Below, one piece after another: positions 49,187 to 58,790 of a stretch of DNA of 64,000 bases. Location of the stretch: contig NZ_BAAAYN010000036.1 of assembly GCF_039536245.1 (NCBI RefSeq), positions 1 to 64,000 of the forward strand, given 5' to 3'. Every line of letters starts with the position of its first letter. The stretch's first letter is position 1. Position numbers and translations under genes: made by a program. The notes below the pieces were generated by a model, which was given only the letters and a program-made list of their open reading frames with translations, ran no database searches and was not told the DNA's origin. The DNA is from Cryptosporangium minutisporangium (lineage in GTDB: Bacteria > Actinomycetota > Actinomycetes > Mycobacteriales > Cryptosporangiaceae).

Positions 49187-50295
49187 TAGACGCCGATCGG
49201 GTGCCAGACCGTCTTAGTCTCGGTGAACGTGGTGAGGCGGCTCAGCGGCGGGTCGGCGGTGAAGTCCTCGGCGGGGTCGGGGCGGCGGACCCGCTTGAGG
49301 TTCCCCGCTGCCTGCGCCTCCCACTCCGCGGCCTGGTCGACGTCGGCGCCGGTCAGGTCGATGCCCCGCACCTCTTCGTGCGATGCCAGCCACGGCCCCA
49401 GCTCGGACACCTGCCCGGTCAGCAAGTTCACCACGCCGCCGGGCAGGTCGGAGGTGGCCAGCACCTCGGTCAGCGTCACCGCGGCCAGCGGGTGCGCGGT
49501 GCTGGCCACCACCACGCAGGTGTTGCCGGTCGCGATCACCGGCGCGACCACGCTCACCAGCCCGAGCAACGGCGCGGACGGCGGCGCCAGCACCCCGACC
49601 ACGCCGGTCGGCTCCGGCGTCGAGAGGTTCAGGTACGGTCCGGCGACCGGGTTCGTCGCGCCCACGACCTGGGCGTACTTGTCCGCCCACCCCGCGTACC
49701 AAACCCACCGGTCGACCGCGGCGTCCACCGCAGCCTCGGCGCGGTCCCGGCCGATGCCTTCCGTGGTCGCCAGCTCGTCGACGAACTGCGCCCGCCGCCC
49801 TTCCAGCATCTCGGCGATCCGGTACAGGATCTGACCGCGGTTGTACGGCGTCCGGGACGCCCAGCCTCCGAACGCCTTGGCCGCCGCGACGACCGCGTCC
49901 CGGACGTCCTTCCGGGAAGCCCGCGCCACGTTCGCCACGAACGCTCCCTCCGCGTCGTTGACCGGGTACGTGCGCCCCGACTCGCTCCGCGGGAACGCGC
50001 CGCCGATGTACAGCTTGTACGTCTTCCGAACGCTCAGCCGCCCGTTGGTGCGCGCCGGCGCCGCGGCGAGCCGACTGGCCATCCCGACCCGCGGTGGGGC
50101 GGTCGGCGACGTCGGCAGCGCGTCCGCCGATACACCGGTCGTCACGATCGTCTCGGTCCGGGAAGCACGCTTCGCCGGTGCGGCCTTCTTCGCGGGCGCT
50201 GCGTTCTTCCCTGACGCGGTGGTGCGCTTCGCGGGTCGCGCGGCACTGGATTTCGCCCGCGGCCGGGCGTCGCCATTGTTGTTCGGCTGGGTCAT
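49186..50295 (-). CDS. Aldehyde dehydrogenase-like protein lacking the catalytic half
   Basis: A 369-residue protein. The first 90 residues are Ala/Lys/Pro-rich (PAKKAAPAKRA repeats, like a basic DNA-binding-type tail). Then comes the N-terminal, NAD-binding part of an aldehyde dehydrogenase (KLYIGGAFPRSESGRTYPV through LPGGVVNLLTG). It ends before the region with ELGGK and the catalytic Cys, so it cannot be an ordinary dehydrogenase. The reading frame looks intact and coupled (ATGA overlap) to the complete enzyme upstream, arguing for a structural or regulatory partner rather than a dead gene. Confidence 0.8.
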   Translation of the reverse strand: MTQPNNNGDARPRAKSSAARPAKRTTASGKNAAPAKKAAPAKRASRTETIVTTGVSADALPTSPTAPPRVGMASRLAAAPARTNGRLSVRKTYKLYIGGAFPRSESGRTYPVNDAEGAFVANVARASRKDVRDAVVAAAKAFGGWASRTPYNRGQILYRIAEMLEGRRAQFVDELATTEGIGRDRAEAAVDAAVDRWVWYAGWADKYAQVVGATNPVAGPYLNLSTPEPTGVVGVLAPPSAPLLGLVSVVAPVIATGNTCVVVASTAHPLAAVTLTEVLATSDLPGGVVNLLTGQVSELGPWLASHEEVRGIDLTGADVDQAAEWEAQAAGNLKRVRRPDPAEDFTADPPLSRLTTFTETKTVWHPIGV

Positions 50296-51713
50296 CGGAC
50301 GTAGGCCTCCAGGCCGTGGCGGCCGCCCTCGCGGCCGTAACCGGACTCCTTGTAGCCGCCGAACGGCGACGCCGGGTCGAACTGGTTGAACGTGTTGGCC
50401 CAGACCACGCCGGCGCGCAGCTTGTCGGCCATCCAGAGGATCCGGGAGCCCTTCTCGGTCCAGATACCAGCGGAGAGCCCGTACGGCGTGTTGTTGGCCT
50501 TCTCGACGGCCTCGGCGGGCGTCCGGAACGTCAGCACGGACAGCACCGGGCCGAAGATCTCCTCGCGGGCGATCCGGTGGGCCTGCGAGACCCCGGTGAA
50601 CACCGTCGGCGCGAACCAGAACCCGCGGTCGGGCAGCTCGCACGGCGGCGACCAGCGCTCGGCCCCCTCCGCCTCGCCGGCCGCGGACAGCTCGCGGATC
50701 CGCTCCAGCTGCGCCGCGGAGTTGACCGCCCCGACGTCGGTGTTCTTGTCCAGCGGGTCACCGACCCGGAGCGTCGCCATCCGCCGCCGAAGCGCGCTCA
50801 GCACCTCGTCGGCCACCGACTCCTGGACCAGCAGCCGAGACCCGGCGCAGCACACGTGCCCCTGGTTGAAGAAGATCCCGTCGACGATGCCCTCGATCGC
50901 CTGGTCGATCGGCGCGTCGTCGAAGACGATGTTCGCGGCCTTGCCGCCGAGCTCGAGCGTGAGCCGCTTGCCGGAGCCCGCGATCGCCCGGGCGATCTCC
51001 CGGCCCACGTCGGTGGAGCCGGTGAAGGCAACCTTGTCGATGCCCGGATGTGCGACCAGCGCCCGCCCGGTCTCTCCCGCCCCGGTCACGATGTTGACGA
51101 CGCCCGGCGGCAGCTCGGCCTGTCGGCAGACCTCCGCGAACAGCAGCGCGGTCAGCGGCGTGGTCTCGGCCGGCTTGAGCACGACGGTGTTGCCGGTGGC
51201 CAGCGCCGGCGCGATCTTCCACGCCAGCATCAGCAGCGGGAAGTTCCAGGGGATGACCTGCCCGGCCACGCCGAGCGGGCGTGGCTCTGGCCCCAGCCCG
51301 GCGTAGGACAGCTTGTCGGCCCAGCCCGCGTAGTAGAAGAAGTGCGCGGCGACCAGCGGCAGGTCGACGTCGCGGGACTCGCGGATCGGCTTGCCGTTGT
51401 CGAGCGACTCCAGCACCGCGAACTCGCGGGCCCGCTCCTGCAGCAGCCGAGCGATCCGGAACAGGTACTTACCCCGCTCCTTGCCGGGCATCGGACCCCA
51501 GACGGTGTCGAACGCCTTCCGGGCGGCGGCCACGGCTCGGTCGACATCGGCGGCACCGGCCTCGGCGACCTCGGCCAGCACCTCCTCGTCCGCCGGGTTC
51601 ACGGTCTTGAAGACGCCGCTGCCGTCGGTGAACTCGCCGTTGATGAACAGCCCGTAGGAGGGGCGCAGGCTGACGACGTCGCGCGATTCGGGGGCGGGTG
51701 CGTACTCGAACAT
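50292..51713 (-). CDS. Aldehyde dehydrogenase
   Basis: A complete 473-residue NAD(P)-dependent aldehyde dehydrogenase. It has VIPWNFPLLMLAWK, GSTDVG, the general base Glu in LELGGKAAN, and catalytic Cys288 in FFNQGHVCCAG. It starts one base before the end of deoC, so it probably oxidises the acetaldehyde made by DeoC. Confidence 0.93.
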   Translation of the reverse strand: MFEYAPAPESRDVVSLRPSYGLFINGEFTDGSGVFKTVNPADEEVLAEVAEAGAADVDRAVAAARKAFDTVWGPMPGKERGKYLFRIARLLQERAREFAVLESLDNGKPIRESRDVDLPLVAAHFFYYAGWADKLSYAGLGPEPRPLGVAGQVIPWNFPLLMLAWKIAPALATGNTVVLKPAETTPLTALLFAEVCRQAELPPGVVNIVTGAGETGRALVAHPGIDKVAFTGSTDVGREIARAIAGSGKRLTLELGGKAANIVFDDAPIDQAIEGIVDGIFFNQGHVCCAGSRLLVQESVADEVLSALRRRMATLRVGDPLDKNTDVGAVNSAAQLERIRELSAAGEAEGAERWSPPCELPDRGFWFAPTVFTGVSQAHRIAREEIFGPVLSVLTFRTPAEAVEKANNTPYGLSAGIWTEKGSRILWMADKLRAGVVWANTFNQFDPASPFGGYKESGYGREGGRHGLEAYVR

Positions 51714-51714
51714 G

Positions 51715-52701
51715 TCAGTCCAGGGTCACGTGGTCGGAGCCGGCGTAGTGGCCGGTGGCGATCTTGCGGCGCTGCAGCAGGACGTCGTTGAGCAGGCTGG
51801 ACGCACCGAACCGGAACCAGTCGGGGTCGAGCCAGTCGGGGCCGGTGATCTCGTTGACCATCACCAGGTACTTGATCGCGTCCTTGGCGGTGCGGATGCC
51901 GCCGGCGGGTTTCATGCCCACCTGGCGGCCGGTGGCGACCCGGAAGTCCCGGCACGCCTCGAGCATCACCAGCGTCACCGGCAGCGTCGCCGCGGGTGAG
52001 ATCTTGCCGGTGGACGTCTTGATGAAGTCGGCCCCGGCGAGCATCGCCAACCAGGACGCCCGGCGGACGTTGTCGTAGGTGACCAGCTCGCCGGTCTCCA
52101 GGATCACCTTGAGGTGGGCGTCGCCGCAGGCCCGCTTCGTCGCGACGATCTCCTCGAACACCTGGCCGTAGCGGCCGGAGAGGAACGCGCCCCGGTCGAT
52201 CACCATGTCGATCTCGTCGGCGCCGGCCGCGACCGCGGCCCGGGTGTCGGCGAGTTTGACCTCGCGCGGTGCCCGGCCGGACGGGAACGCGGTGGCGACG
52301 GCGGCGACGTGGACGCCGGAGCCCTTCAGCGCGTCCACGGCCTCCGGAACCCGGTCGCCGTAGACGCAGACCGCGGCCACCGGTGGGGCGTCGTCGCCCG
52401 GGTGCAGCGCCTTGGCGCAGAGCGCCCGAACCTTGCCGGGCGTATCGGAGCCTTCCAGCGTGGTCAGGTCGATCATCCGGATCGCCAGGTCGAGCGCGTA
52501 GACCTTGGACGACGCCTTGATCGAGCGGGTGCCGAGGCGGGCGGCGCGGGTCTTCGCGCCGACCTCGTCGACGCCGGGAAGGCCGTGCAGGAAGCGGCGG
52601 AGCGCCGCCTCCGAGCGGGTGACGTCGCGGAGCGCATCGGCGTTGTCGACACTGTCGGACGCCCCGGACACGGGAACCTGGGCCGGTGCGGTGACGGACA
52701 T
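51715..52701 (-). CDS. deoC: Deoxyribose-phosphate aldolase
   Basis: A 328-residue class I aldolase splitting 2-deoxyribose-5-phosphate into acetaldehyde and glyceraldehyde-3-phosphate. Schiff-base Lys228 lies in FIKTSTGK; the proton-relay Lys is in GMKPAGGIR. The start at ATG 52701 removes a longer upstream frame of low-complexity sequence. The protein is about 60 residues longer at the N-terminus than the short bacterial form. First gene of the deoC-aldehyde dehydrogenase operon. Confidence 0.95.
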   Translation of the reverse strand: MSVTAPAQVPVSGASDSVDNADALRDVTRSEAALRRFLHGLPGVDEVGAKTRAARLGTRSIKASSKVYALDLAIRMIDLTTLEGSDTPGKVRALCAKALHPGDDAPPVAAVCVYGDRVPEAVDALKGSGVHVAAVATAFPSGRAPREVKLADTRAAVAAGADEIDMVIDRGAFLSGRYGQVFEEIVATKRACGDAHLKVILETGELVTYDNVRRASWLAMLAGADFIKTSTGKISPAATLPVTLVMLEACRDFRVATGRQVGMKPAGGIRTAKDAIKYLVMVNEITGPDWLDPDWFRFGASSLLNDVLLQRRKIATGHYAGSDHVTLD

Positions 52702-52940
52702 GCTGACGATCCTACGCAGCGCGTGACCGGCCCGGTCAGGGCAAGTTCGGCCGGTCGGCGCCCCTTGCTTTGGGCAGAGCCGACCAGCGTGCCGGGTGAC
52801 GGATCGGCCAACGGCCCGGGCCGGAACGTGAAGGGCGGGTGAAGCCTGCGCCGGGGCGGCTCCTGGGCGGTCCTCCGCCCCTACCTTCGGCGATCGAACC
52901 GCCCGGTAACGGCGGCGGGTGTCACGACGAAGGAGACGGC

Positions 52941-54299
52941 ATGGCCGACCGGAGCGATCTTCCGCGGACGCGCGGGGAGCGGCTTCGTATCGCGCACTTC
53001 TCCGACACGTTCCTCCCACGGCGCGACGGCGTCATCACCTCGATCCGGACGCTCGCGGGTGCGCTCGCCGCACGAGGGCACGAGAGCGTGCTGTTCGCGC
53101 CCGGGTACCCCGCCGCGACGCCGGTCGGCTTCCCGGTCGTCGGGCTGCCGTCGATGCCCTGCGGAGTGGCCGATCTCCGGCTGGCGACCTGGCCGCGATC
53201 CCGCTACGTGGAGTGGGTGGCCGACGCCGCACCCGACGTCGTGCACGTCCACACGCCCGGCCCGGCCGGACTGCTCGGCGTGCTGGCCGCGCAGCGACTC
53301 GGCCTGCCGCTGGTGCAGACGTACCACACGGACCTGCACGCCTACCTGGAGGCGTACCGGATCCCCACGACCGCGCTGCGGGTGATGCGGGCTGCCTACG
53401 CGCGTCGGCTCGGCGTCGGCACGTCCTGGCCGCCCCGCCGGGCGCTGCGGATCGTGCGCGGCGCGGCCGGTGCGTGGCGTTCGGAGCGTCGGTCGGCGAC
53501 CCGCTGCCGGTTACTCGACGCGGCCAACACCGCGTTCTTCGGGGACACGGACGTCGTCGTGGTACCGACCGCCGCGGTGCTGCGACGCTCGGCGCTGCCG
53601 GTCGATCCGGCGCGGATCGTCTCGGTGCCGACCGGGGTCGCGCCCCGGGCGGTGGCCGCCGACGCCGGCCCGGCGTTCCGGCAACGGCACCGGATTCCGT
53701 CGGACGCTCCGCTCGTGCTGTTCGTGGGCCGGGTGAACCGTGAGAAGAACGTCGAGGCCTTGCTGGCGGCGGTGGCGGCGGTGGCGAGGTCGGTGCCGGC
53801 CGTGCGGCTCGCGCTGGTCGGTGCGGTGTACGAGCAGCGGTGGCTCGCCGGGCTGCTGCGGACGCACGGCGTCGGGGATCGGGTGGTGGTAACCGGGCAG
53901 CTTCCGGCCGCCTCGGTCGCGGAGGCGTACGCCGCCGCCGACGTGTTCGGGTTCCCGTCCCTCACCGACACCCAGGGGCTGGTGCTGCAGGAGGCCGCGC
54001 TGGCCGGGGTGCCCGTGGTCATGGCGGACTCCGTCCTGCACGCGCACGGACCGCTGGGCGGCGCTGCGGTGTGCGCGCCGGGGGACGGGTTCGCGGCCGG
54101 GCTCACCGCGCTGCTCACCGATCCGGAGTTGGCGTCGCGGACGGCGGCAGCGGGCCGGATGGCGGCGCTGCGCCACACGCCGGAGGCGTACGGCTCCGCG
54201 ATCGAGGCCGTCTACCACCGCGCCCGGGCCTCCCGGCGGGCAGTCGACGTGCCCGGGTCGGCCTCGCGGGCGGGGCTGGTGCTCCGCGCCAGCGCCTGA
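52941..54299 (+). CDS. Family 4 glycosyltransferase
   Basis: A 452-residue GT-B enzyme: RIAHFSDTFLPRRDGV at the N-terminal domain, then the donor-binding half with LFVGRVNREKNVEALL and PSLTDTQGLVLQEAAL. It looks most like GDP-mannose- or UDP-sugar-dependent lipid/mannosyl transferases, but donor and acceptor are unknown. A basic insertion of about 40 residues (near 150-195) interrupts the acceptor domain. ATG 52941 has AAGGAG six bases upstream. Confidence 0.85.
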   Translation: MADRSDLPRTRGERLRIAHFSDTFLPRRDGVITSIRTLAGALAARGHESVLFAPGYPAATPVGFPVVGLPSMPCGVADLRLATWPRSRYVEWVADAAPDVVHVHTPGPAGLLGVLAAQRLGLPLVQTYHTDLHAYLEAYRIPTTALRVMRAAYARRLGVGTSWPPRRALRIVRGAAGAWRSERRSATRCRLLDAANTAFFGDTDVVVVPTAAVLRRSALPVDPARIVSVPTGVAPRAVAADAGPAFRQRHRIPSDAPLVLFVGRVNREKNVEALLAAVAAVARSVPAVRLALVGAVYEQRWLAGLLRTHGVGDRVVVTGQLPAASVAEAYAAADVFGFPSLTDTQGLVLQEAALAGVPVVMADSVLHAHGPLGGAAVCAPGDGFAAGLTALLTDPELASRTAAAGRMAALRHTPEAYGSAIEAVYHRARASRRAVDVPGSASRAGLVLRASA

Positions 54300-54359
54300 A
54301 GCGCGACGCCCGGCGTCGCGGATGTCGTGTGGCCTCGCGGACCGCGGGCGAGGTCGGCG

Positions 54360-54389
54360 TTGGGTTACCGCTGGTGGGCGGGGTACCTT
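54360..54389 (+). promoter_or_regulatory. Candidate leaderless promoter of upp
   Basis: TTGGGT (54360-54365), 18-base spacer, TACCTT (54384-54389), then six bases to the GTG at 54396. The distance fits transcription starting at the initiation codon. Confidence 0.55.
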
Positions 54390-54395
54390 CGCGAC

Positions 54396-55019
54396 GTGCA
54401 GACCCTTGTCGTCGACCACCCGCTCGCCGCCGCTCGCCTCACCACGATGCGCGACGCCCGCACCGAGCCGGCGGTCTTCCGAGCCGCGCTCCGTGAGCTG
54501 ACCCTGATGCTGGTCTACGAGGCCACTCGCGGCATCGAGATCGAGAAGTACCCGATCCACACCCCGGTGGCCCGCACCACCGGCACCCGGCTGGGCAACC
54601 CGCCGCTGCTCGTCCCGGTGCTCCGCGCCGGCCTCGGGATGGCCGAGGCGGCGTTCGGGCTGCTGCCCGAGGCGTCGATGGGCTTCGTCGGGCTGGCGCG
54701 GGACGAGGAGACGTTCCAGCCGCGGGCCTACATGGAGTCGCTGCCGGAGAACCTCACCGGCCGGCCGGTGTTCGTGCTCGACCCGATGCTGGCCACCGGC
54801 GGCTCGCTGCAGCACTGCGTCGGCCTGCTCACCCAGCGGGGCGCCACCGACGTAACGGTGATCTGCGCACTGGCCGCGCCGGAGGGGCTGCGCCGTCTGG
54901 AGGAGGCCCAGCTGCCGATCCGGGTGGTCACGGCCAGCATCGACGAGCGGCTGAACGACTCGGCGTACATCGTCCCGGGCCTCGGCGACGCGGGCGACCG
55001 CCAGTTCGGCTCGGTCTGA
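54396..55019 (+). CDS. upp: Uracil phosphoribosyltransferase
   Basis: A 207-residue enzyme making UMP from uracil and PRPP. The PRPP loop is [14 protein letters not shown] and the C-terminal family segment is [13 protein letters not shown]. Start GTG 54396 has no Shine-Dalgarno but a promoter-like -10 just upstream. It salvages uracil released by the phosphorylase route encoded nearby. Confidence 0.96.
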   Translation: MQTLVVDHPLAAARLTTMRDARTEPAVFRAALRELTLMLVYEATRGIEIEKYPIHTPVARTTGTRLGNPPLLVPVLRAGLGMAEAAFGLLPEASMGFVGLARDEETFQPRAYMESLPENLTGRPVFVLDPMLATGGSLQHCVGLLTQRGATDVTVICALAAPEGLRRLEEAQLPIRVVTASIDERLNDSAYIVPGLGDAGDRQFGSV

Positions 55020-55032
55020 CCCGAGGTGCCCA

Positions 55033-55060
55033 CGGCGCCCGCCGCCTCGGGCGGGCGCCG
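55033..55060 (+). terminator. Hairpin between upp and the mutase gene
   Basis: CGGCGCCCGCC (55033-55043) and GGCGGGCGCCG (55050-55060), perfect 11-base-pair stem with a 6-base loop; serves the convergent upp and mutase genes. Confidence 0.75.
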
Positions 55061-55105
55061 CAGAGGCCCCTTCCCGAAAGTCCGCCCCCAGCGGCGGCGT
55101 CAGGG

Positions 55106-56767
55106 CTAGCGGAGGCCTAGGACGGCGGCCACCTCGGAGCGGAGCGCCGCCAGATGGGAAGCGGCAACGTCCCGTGCGGTGTCCACTCCTGCCGATACCG
55201 GCTCCACGACCTCCAGGTACGCCTTGAGCTTCGGCTCCGTACCGGACGGACGGACGACCACCCGCACCCCCGGCGCGCGCAGCGTCAGCACGTCCGCGGA
55301 CGGCAGCCGGTCGTGCACCTCGGTGACCTCCCGACCGAGCAGCGTCTCGGGGGTGCCGGAACGGATCCGGCCCATCGCGGCCGCGATCTCCCGCAGGTCG
55401 TCGACCCGCACCGACAGCTGCGTCGTCGCGTGCAATCCGAACTCCATCGCGAGCTCGTCGAGCCGGTCGGTCAGCGTCCGTCCGCGGGCCTTCAGCTCGG
55501 CCGCCAGGTCGGCGATCGCGAGCGCCGCACCGATCCCGTCCTTGTCCCGGACGACGTCCGGTGCGACCGCGTACCCCAGCGCCTCCTCGTAGCCGTACGC
55601 CAGGTCGTCGGCGGCGCGGACGATCCACTTGAAGCCGGTCAGCGTCTCGGCCGCCCGCGCGCCCCTGGCCGGCGCCAGGGTTCCGAGTAGCGAGGACGAC
55701 ACGATCGTCGTCGCGAACGTGCCCTTGACGCCGTGCCGCAGCAGCGCGTCCGCCAGCAGGACTCCGACCTCGTCGCCGTGCAGCAGCCGCCATCCCGACG
55801 GCGACGGCACCGCGACCGCGCACCGGTCGGCGTCCGGGTCGTTGGCGATCGCGATGTCGGCGCCCACCGACGCGGCCAGCGCGAGCAGCTCGTCGACCGC
55901 GCCGGGCTCCTCCGGATTGGGGAACGCGACGGTGGGGAACGCCGGATCGGGCTCGGCCTGCGACGGCACGACCGCGGGCGCGGCGAACCCGGCCGCCGCG
56001 AACGCCTGTTCCAGCACCTCCCGGCCGACGCCGTGCAGGGGTGTGTACGCGACCCGGAGCGCCGCGCGTCGGGCGTCCGCGTCGGGGTCGGCGCCCACCA
56101 CGGCCTGCACGGTCGCCGCGATGTACTCCGTCACCAGCCGTTCGTCCACCTGCTGCGCGGCCGTGCCGAGCGGCACCGTTCCGAGCTGTTCGACGGCCCG
56201 GATCCGCTCCTCGATCTCCCGGTCCGCGGGCGGCACGATCTGCGCACCGTCCGACAGGTAGACCTTGTAGCCGTTGTCGCCCGGCGGGTTGTGGCTGGCG
56301 GTGACCATGACGCCGGCCGCGGCGTCCAGTCGGTGGACCGCGTACGCGAGCACCGGCGTCGGCAGTGGCCGCGGCAGCAGGAGGGCCGCCCGGCCCCCGC
56401 CGGTGACCACCGCAGCCGTCTCGGCCGCGAAGGCCGCGCTGCCCCGGCGGGCGTCGTATCCGATCACCACGGCACCGTCGGCGCGGTGGTCGTCCAGATA
56501 GGCGCAGAGACCCGCCGCGGCCGCGCGCACGACCGCACGGTTCATGCCGTTCGGCCCGGCCCGCACCGGGCCGCGTAGGCCCGCGGTGCCGAACGTGAGC
56601 GGACCGGCGAAGCGATCGGCGAGGTCGTCGAGCGTGCCGGGGAATCCGGAGAGCACCGCTTGGAGTTCGGCGCGAGTGACCGGATCGGGATCGTCCGCGA
56701 TCCACAGTTCGGCGCGATGGCGCAGCGCGGCTACCTCGGGGCCCGTCCAGCCGGACGTTTCGGTCAT
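55106..56767 (-). CDS. PGM2-type phosphosugar mutase (possible phosphopentomutase)
   Basis: A 553-residue alpha-D-phosphohexomutase superfamily enzyme. The phosphoserine loop is TASHNPPGDN (Ser158), the metal loop DPDADRCAV, the sugar-binding loop near GYEEALGYAV and the phosphate-binding RPSGTEPKLK. The length fits the PGM2 subgroup, which includes phosphopentomutases, better than ManB (about 450 residues). Placed between upp, deoC and PNP genes, it could convert (deoxy)ribose-1-phosphate to the 5-phosphate; no DeoB-type phosphopentomutase is seen in the window. Confidence 0.88.
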   Translation of the reverse strand: MTETSGWTGPEVAALRHRAELWIADDPDPVTRAELQAVLSGFPGTLDDLADRFAGPLTFGTAGLRGPVRAGPNGMNRAVVRAAAAGLCAYLDDHRADGAVVIGYDARRGSAAFAAETAAVVTGGGRAALLLPRPLPTPVLAYAVHRLDAAAGVMVTASHNPPGDNGYKVYLSDGAQIVPPADREIEERIRAVEQLGTVPLGTAAQQVDERLVTEYIAATVQAVVGADPDADARRAALRVAYTPLHGVGREVLEQAFAAAGFAAPAVVPSQAEPDPAFPTVAFPNPEEPGAVDELLALAASVGADIAIANDPDADRCAVAVPSPSGWRLLHGDEVGVLLADALLRHGVKGTFATTIVSSSLLGTLAPARGARAAETLTGFKWIVRAADDLAYGYEEALGYAVAPDVVRDKDGIGAALAIADLAAELKARGRTLTDRLDELAMEFGLHATTQLSVRVDDLREIAAAMGRIRSGTPETLLGREVTEVHDRLPSADVLTLRAPGVRVVVRPSGTEPKLKAYLEVVEPVSAGVDTARDVAASHLAALRSEVAAVLGLR

Positions 56768-56986
56768 GCGTCCATCGTGCCCACCCCGCTGACCGGCTAC
56801 GCGCCCGGGTCGGCATTCCGGATCTCGTGGTGTCGAGGGGCCGCGAAAGAGACGTTCCGTGATTACGCTGGCCCGGATTGACCCCCACTCAGGGGGCAGG
56901 CAGGAACCGGCCCGTAGCGGGACGGTGGGTGAAGGGATGTAACAGGGCCGGGAGGGAGTCGTACCGTTGCGGCAGGTGGCAGACCA

Positions 56987-58729
56987 GTGACCCCGACTAG
57001 CGCCGGCTCGGCCTTCCGGGCCGCGCGGAACTTCCTCCTCGAAACGGCCACTGACTACGGGCAGGCGATCAATCAGTTCGTCTGGCCCCGTTTCACCGCG
57101 TTCAACTGGGCGCTGGACTGGTTCGACGACATCCTCGCTACCGAACATGCCAACGACCGTGCGCTGTGGATCGTGGACGCCACCGGCGCCGAACGGTGCT
57201 GGACGTTCGCCGAGCTGTCGGCGCGTTCCAGCCAGGCGGCCGGATGGCTGCGCGACCAGGGCGTGCGGCGCGGCGACCGGGTGCTGGTGCAGCTCGGTAA
57301 TCAGGTCGAACTCTGGGAGACGCTGCTCGCGCTGATGAAGCTGGGCGCGATCGCGGTGCCGACGTCGCCGTTGCTGCCGCCGGTCGACGTCGCCGGGCGG
57401 GTGGTCCGCGCCGACGTCGGCCACCTGGTCGTGCGCGCAGACCGGACCGGCGGACTGGGCTCCCTGCCGCCGGGCCTCACCCGGATCGCCGTCGGTCGGC
57501 CGATCGACGGATGGCTGCGCTACGACGACAACCGACACGCGCCCGCGTCGTTCGAGCCGGACGACGCGACGCTCGCCGACGACCCGCTGCTGATCCTGTT
57601 CACGCCGGGCACCACCGGGCGGGCGAAGGCGATCGTGCACACCCACGTCTCGTACCCGGTCGGGCACCTGACCACGATGTACTGGGTCGGCCTCCGCCCG
57701 GGCGACGTCCACCTGAGCGTCTCGTCGCCGGGGTGGACCAAGCACCTCTGCGGGAACGTGTTCACGCCGTGGAACGCGGCCGCCTGCGTCCTGGTGTACG
57801 CGGCGCCACAGCCGTCGCCCGACACGCTGCTGGGCTTGGCGGAGCGGTGCGGGGTCACGACGATGTGCGCTCCGCCGAAAGCCTGGCGGACGCTCGCCGC
57901 GACCGACCTGGTGAGCTGGCGGAAGCGCCTGCCGAAGCTGCGCGAGCTGGTGACGATCAGCGAGCCGGTGAGCCCGGCGGTCGTGCACCGGATCCGCCGT
58001 GCCTGGGGCCTCACCGTGCGCGAAGGCTACGGGCAATCGGAGGCGACCGCCCTGGTGGCGCACACCCCCGAACAGCCGGTCACGCTGGGGGCGCTGGGGC
58101 GGCCGCTCCCGGGTTGCCCGGTGGTGCTGATCGACCCGGTGAGCGGCTACCCGGCTGCGCCGGGCGAGGAAGGCGAGATCTGCCTGGATCTGGCGCGGCG
58201 TCCGGTGGGGCTGATGTCCAGGTATCTCGACGCCGTCGAGCCGATCATCGCGGGTCGCGACACAGTGCCGACCGGGCGGTTCGACCGCGCGCCGGACCGG
58301 CGCTACTACCGCACCGGGGACGTGGCCGTCGCCGACGAACTGGGCTTCCTGCGCTATCTGGGCCGCGTCGAGGACGTGTTCTCCAGCGCCGACCACCGCA
58401 TCTCACCGGTCGAGCTGGAGGGTGTGCTGGTGGAGCACGAAGCGGTGGGGGAGGCGGCGGTCGTGCCGACACCCGACACCACGGAGACGTTGCCGAAGGC
58501 GTACATCGACCTGGCCGCCGGGTACCGACCCGGCCCGGAGACCGCACGGGCGATCCTCCGGTTCGCCCGCTCGCACCTCCCGCCGTACCAGCGCGTCCGG
58601 CGAGTGGAGTTCGGGCCGCTACCGCGCACGGTCTCCGGCAAGGTGCGCCGGACCGAGCTCCGCGAGCGCGAACGCGGCAGCCACCGCCGCCCCCACGAAT
58701 ACCGAGAAGAAGACTTCCCAGACTTGTGA
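56987..58729 (+). CDS. AMP-forming acyl-CoA synthetase
   Basis: A 580-residue member of the acyl/acetyl-CoA synthetase family. The P-loop is LFTPGTTGRAKAIVH (the usual Ser is Pro), followed by GYGQSEATAL, YYRTGDVAV and the adenylation Lys in VSGKVRRTEL. The N-terminal NQFVWPRFTAFNWALDWFD resembles medium-chain (ACSM-type) synthetases. The neighbourhood suggests acetate or a short-chain acid, but this is inference. Its TGA stop is the first triplet of repeat fragment A6. Confidence 0.88.
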   Translation: MTPTSAGSAFRAARNFLLETATDYGQAINQFVWPRFTAFNWALDWFDDILATEHANDRALWIVDATGAERCWTFAELSARSSQAAGWLRDQGVRRGDRVLVQLGNQVELWETLLALMKLGAIAVPTSPLLPPVDVAGRVVRADVGHLVVRADRTGGLGSLPPGLTRIAVGRPIDGWLRYDDNRHAPASFEPDDATLADDPLLILFTPGTTGRAKAIVHTHVSYPVGHLTTMYWVGLRPGDVHLSVSSPGWTKHLCGNVFTPWNAAACVLVYAAPQPSPDTLLGLAERCGVTTMCAPPKAWRTLAATDLVSWRKRLPKLRELVTISEPVSPAVVHRIRRAWGLTVREGYGQSEATALVAHTPEQPVTLGALGRPLPGCPVVLIDPVSGYPAAPGEEGEICLDLARRPVGLMSRYLDAVEPIIAGRDTVPTGRFDRAPDRRYYRTGDVAVADELGFLRYLGRVEDVFSSADHRISPVELEGVLVEHEAVGEAAVVPTPDTTETLPKAYIDLAAGYRPGPETARAILRFARSHLPPYQRVRRVEFGPLPRTVSGKVRRTELRERERGSHRRPHEYREEDFPDL

Positions 58730-58790
58730 GCGGCCCGCTGAGAACACTCGCGCTTGGCGGCGCTCGACGAGCAGGCGGCTCAGGCCTGGC
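58727..58790 (+). repeat. Dispersed palindromic repeat family A, copy 6 (fragment)
   Basis: Only the left end is recognisable: TGAGCGGCCCGCTGAG, then CGCGCTTGGCGGCGCTCGACGAG and an early return arm. It starts at the stop codon of the acyl-CoA synthetase gene and runs into the PNP stop. Shorter and more decayed than the other copies. Confidence 0.6.
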
